Shown here piece after piece: positions 62,616 to 63,932 of a DNA stretch of 63,932 bases (positions are counted from its first letter, which is position 1; each line of letters opens with the position of its first letter). The notes beneath the pieces were generated by a model, which had not been told where the DNA came from, searched no databases, and saw only the letters and a list, made by a program, of their open reading frames with translations. The DNA is from an uncultured Planctomycetota bacterium (lineage in GTDB: Bacteria > Planctomycetota > Phycisphaerae > Sedimentisphaerales > UBA12454), in NCBI GenBank assembly GCA_903847315.1, contig CAINDG010000028.1, forward strand, positions 1 through 63,932, given 5' to 3'. The position numbers and the translations under genes were made by a program.

Positions 62616-62995
62616 TTGACACTCTCCTTTTTTCGTTTATCTTGTTCCTGAATTGCTGTTAGCAATTCCTGTTTTTGGTTCTCTGTTAGTTTTTGGTCTT
62701 CTACCAGAAAATGCATCAACGGTCCGAACGCCCCATCGAACGCCTGGTTAGCGAGAGATTTCAGCGCGTTGCGTCTTGCGGTGTGCCTGCTGATAATTGG
62801 TTCATAGAGACTTGTATTGCCTTTTTTGCTTTCTTTGACCGCGCCTTTTTCCGCCAGCCGCGTCAGAAGTGTTTTTATTGTGGTGTAAGCCCAGTTATTT
62901 TCTTTCGGCAGCCTCTCAGCGATGCCTCGCGCCGTCGCAGGATACCTCTCCCATAGCACGTTCATTATCTGCCATTCTGTATCGGTCAATTTCAT
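62612..62995 (-). CDS. BlaI/MecI-family repressor
   Basis: 127 aa from the ATG at 62995 (AAGGA seven bases upstream); an upstream in-frame start would run through the operator. The winged helix reads L-T-D-T-E-W-Q-I-M-N-V-L-W, then W-A-Y-T-T-I-K-T-L-L-T-R-L. The Asn/Ala-rich dimer tail of the family follows. It represses its own operon at the operator 63026-63044 and is probably inactivated by the M56 partner. Confidence 0.92.
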   Translation of the reverse strand: MKLTDTEWQIMNVLWERYPATARGIAERLPKENNWAYTTIKTLLTRLAEKGAVKESKKGNTSLYEPIISRHTARRNALKSLANQAFDGAFGPLMHFLVEDQKLTENQKQELLTAIQEQDKRKKESVK

Positions 62996-63024
62996 AGCCG
63001 TTTCCTTTCTACAAACATAGCGGT

Positions 63025-63052
63025 ATTCTACTACATCTGTAGAAGATGTCAA
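63025..63052 (-). promoter_or_regulatory. Promoter with BlaI-type operator in the spacer
   Basis: Minus strand TTGACA (63052-63047), a 16-base spacer, TAGAAT (63030-63025). The spacer contains CTACA-N2-TGTAG (63031-63042), which also reads as TTCTAC-N7-GTAGAA (63026-63044). This matches the T-A-C-A/T-G-T-A core of Bla/Mec operators and blocks both elements when bound. Confidence 0.8.
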
Positions 63053-63164
63053 CTATTTTTTAAAAAAATTTCAACTTTTTTTTCACGCTTTCTGCCATCC
63101 GACTTTTCGGCTGTTGCTTTTACCGGACGGACACCAATTTTATGTTAAAATAGGCAAAATCCAC

Positions 63165-63193
63165 TTGACTTTTGCCCTTTTTTTTGTTCTAAT
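63165..63193 (+). promoter_or_regulatory. Promoter of the InlB-repeat protein leader
   Basis: TTGACT (63165-63170), a 17-base spacer, TCTAAT (63188-63193). Confidence 0.55.
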
Positions 63194-63211
63194 AGGGGCA
63201 AATAAGACCTT

Positions 63212-63487
63212 TTCTAAATTGGGGTATTAGTACTGCTTCGCTGAGCAGCTTGCTTTTGATTTTGGCAGACAATCTATTTTTATAGCTGCAGGGTTCAAAA
63301 AGAGTCTTTAACCCATTCGAAGACTTCGCAGACAGAGACTGTCTATGCACGCCTGGGGAGGCTGGCAGAACCGGTCTCGTCAGGCTCTTGGAAACGCCCT
63401 GCTGCGACCAGAGATTTTCTGGGGGTTCTTCGACAACCGCTATACAGAGATACTGCGCACATTGATGGGCAGGTTCTAAATTGGGGT
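63212..63487 (+). repeat. 14-base direct repeats bounding a 248-base segment
   Basis: TTCTAAATTGGGGT occurs at 63212-63225 and again at 63474-63487. The enclosed segment is less AT-rich than its flanks. It could be an inserted element or two copies of a regulatory site. Confidence 0.6.
63345..63479 (+). CDS. Possible 44-aa ORF in the leader
   Basis: ATG 63345 to TAA 63479. The peptide begins M-H-A-W-G-G-W-Q-N-R-S-R-Q-A and ends T-L-M-G-R-F. The Trp-rich composition is unusual, and there is no clear ribosome site. Another frame is open through most of the same region, so this may be structured RNA rather than coding. Confidence 0.2.
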   Translation: MHAWGGWQNRSRQALGNALLRPEIFWGFFDNRYTEILRTLMGRF

Positions 63488-63494
63488 GACGATT

Positions 63495-63524
63495 ATGAAA
63501 AACATAATGGGGGCAATCAAATGA
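63495..63524 (+). CDS. Short upstream ORF (9 aa) coupled to the InlB-repeat gene
   Basis: GGGGTGA precedes ATG 63495. The peptide is M-K-N-I-M-G-A-I-K, and its TGA (63522-63524) overlaps the ATG of the next gene as ATGA. The ribosome site here is better than that of the main gene, which suggests coupled initiation. Confidence 0.35.
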   Translation: MKNIMGAIK

Positions 63525-63932
63525 AATTCTATGGGGTGTTTCTAATATGTATTTTAGGCCTCTTGAACTCAGCCTTGGGCTCAGGTAATTATGCCGTGCT
63601 CGTACAGGAAAGTCCTATCGGCGCAGGCGTCATTACGCCGGGCCTTGGCATGCAAGACTTCGGTGCCGATGAAACCATTACGCTGACAACCGTTGCAAAA
63701 TCCGGCTGGAAATTCGTATATTGGCTCGGCGACGTACAGGACCCAACCGCCAACAGAACAAAGCTGAACGTCGATGGTCCGAAAATTGTCATTGCCGTTT
63801 TCGAAAGGGATGAATACGCGTTCTCGGCCGATAATCCGCAAGTCAGCGTAGGACCGCCGGGTGTATATCCAAGATCTGATGTCATCGGCGGCGACCTCGG
63901 CAGCGGCGAAACTCCGCCAAGCAACCCGCCGA
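63521..63932 (+). CDS. Secreted InlB-repeat-like protein (partial, runs off the window)
   Basis: 137 codons visible. Signal peptide about 1-21 (M-K-F-Y-G-V-F-L-I-C-I-L-G-L-L). Then comes a divergent InlB B-repeat: G-A-G-V-I-T-P-G-L-G, F-G-A-D-E-T-I-T-L-T-T-V-A, G-W-K-F-V-Y-W-L-G-D-V. A Pro/Gly/Ser-rich linker starts at the right edge. Repeats of this kind are common in large surface or secreted proteins of Planctomycetota. The remaining domains are not in the window. Confidence 0.8.
   Translation, partial: MKFYGVFLICILGLLNSALGSGNYAVLVQESPIGAGVITPGLGMQDFGADETITLTTVAKSGWKFVYWLGDVQDPTANRTKLNVDGPKIVIAVFERDEYAFSADNPQVSVGPPGVYPRSDVIGGDLGSGETPPSNPP

Larger units (their letters stand above)
63053..63520. 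other. 468-base region with a promoter and a long leader of unknown kind
   Basis: A promoter (listed separately) would start transcription near 63200. The leader holds a 14-base direct repeat (TTCTAAATTGGGGT at 63212-63225 and 63474-63487), several small hairpins (GACAG-AGA-CTGTC near 63332, CCAGA/TCTGG near 63410), a 44-codon ORF at 63345-63479 and a 9-codon ORF at 63495-63524. I do not recognise a known riboswitch or ncRNA. Confidence 0.5.

Overview
The window looks like a chromosomal segment of a Gram-negative, probably anaerobic, polysaccharide-degrading planctomycete of the Phycisphaerae/Sedimentisphaerales type. This is an inference. It rests on a dockerin-like secreted C-terminus at the left edge, an InlB-repeat secreted protein at the right edge, GH31 and CE8 enzymes, an NfnAB transhydrogenase, NifU/NifS-type Fe-S assembly, and LPS-export genes (lptB, two LptF/LptG-type permeases). 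No rRNA, insertion sequence or CRISPR array was seen. There is one tRNA (Arg, anticodon ACG).

Layout. 1-4.8 kb: end of a secreted protein with its terminator, GH31 glycosidase, sugar-isomerase-like TIM barrel, GT39-like membrane protein. 4.9-14.3 kb: a tight nine-gene minus-strand operon, rrf2-cysK-cysE-nadA-metY-nifU-nifS-M16-M16. It has a near-consensus promoter and an inverted repeat over the predicted start site. It joins cysteine/homocysteine synthesis, Fe-S assembly and quinolinate synthase under an IscR-like regulator. 14.4-23.9 kb: mixed housekeeping genes (xthA, pseudouridine synthase, MscS-like protein, BRCT-like membrane protein, nnrE, surE, ACT protein, tRNA-Arg, pta). 24-31 kb: a repeat-flanked DNA-repair-like gene, nfnAB, HU, cold-shock protein, HNH nuclease, azoR, nnrD. 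31-38.6 kb: CE8, tsaD, PilZ, DUF362, a repeat-flanked GIY-YIG gene, M20 peptidase, dnaA and a candidate oriC. 38.7-47.8 kb: rsmB-fmt-def-lptB, parvulin, TPR protein, ribH-nusB-parA-rsmE. 47.8-57.8 kb: an envelope region with two GT39 proteins, a GT2, a YdjC/NaxD-like deacetylase, a phosphatase-like protein lacking its catalytic Cys, a metallophosphoesterase and the lptF/lptG pair. 57.9-63 kb: aminotransferase and a BlaI/M56 sensor pair. 63.1-63.9 kb: a long leader and the start of a secreted InlB-repeat protein.

The most unusual signal is a dispersed family of hairpin-ended cassettes (about 33.8, 46.9, 54.85 and 56.6 kb, plus a half-site at 49.9 kb). The 5' arm begins TCCCGCACCTTCTAAATATT and the 3' arm is AGAAGGTGCGGGA. 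In three copies the 3' arm supplies both the Shine-Dalgarno sequence and the start codon of a downstream gene (tsaD, rsmE, lptG-like). The same three copies are open as micro-ORFs beginning M-[N/S]-P-A-P-S-K-Y-S and ending in K-E-[G/S]-A-G. Their TGA overlaps the downstream ATG as ATGA. This looks like a mobile or regulatory translational-coupling module. I could not search databases to test whether it is already known.
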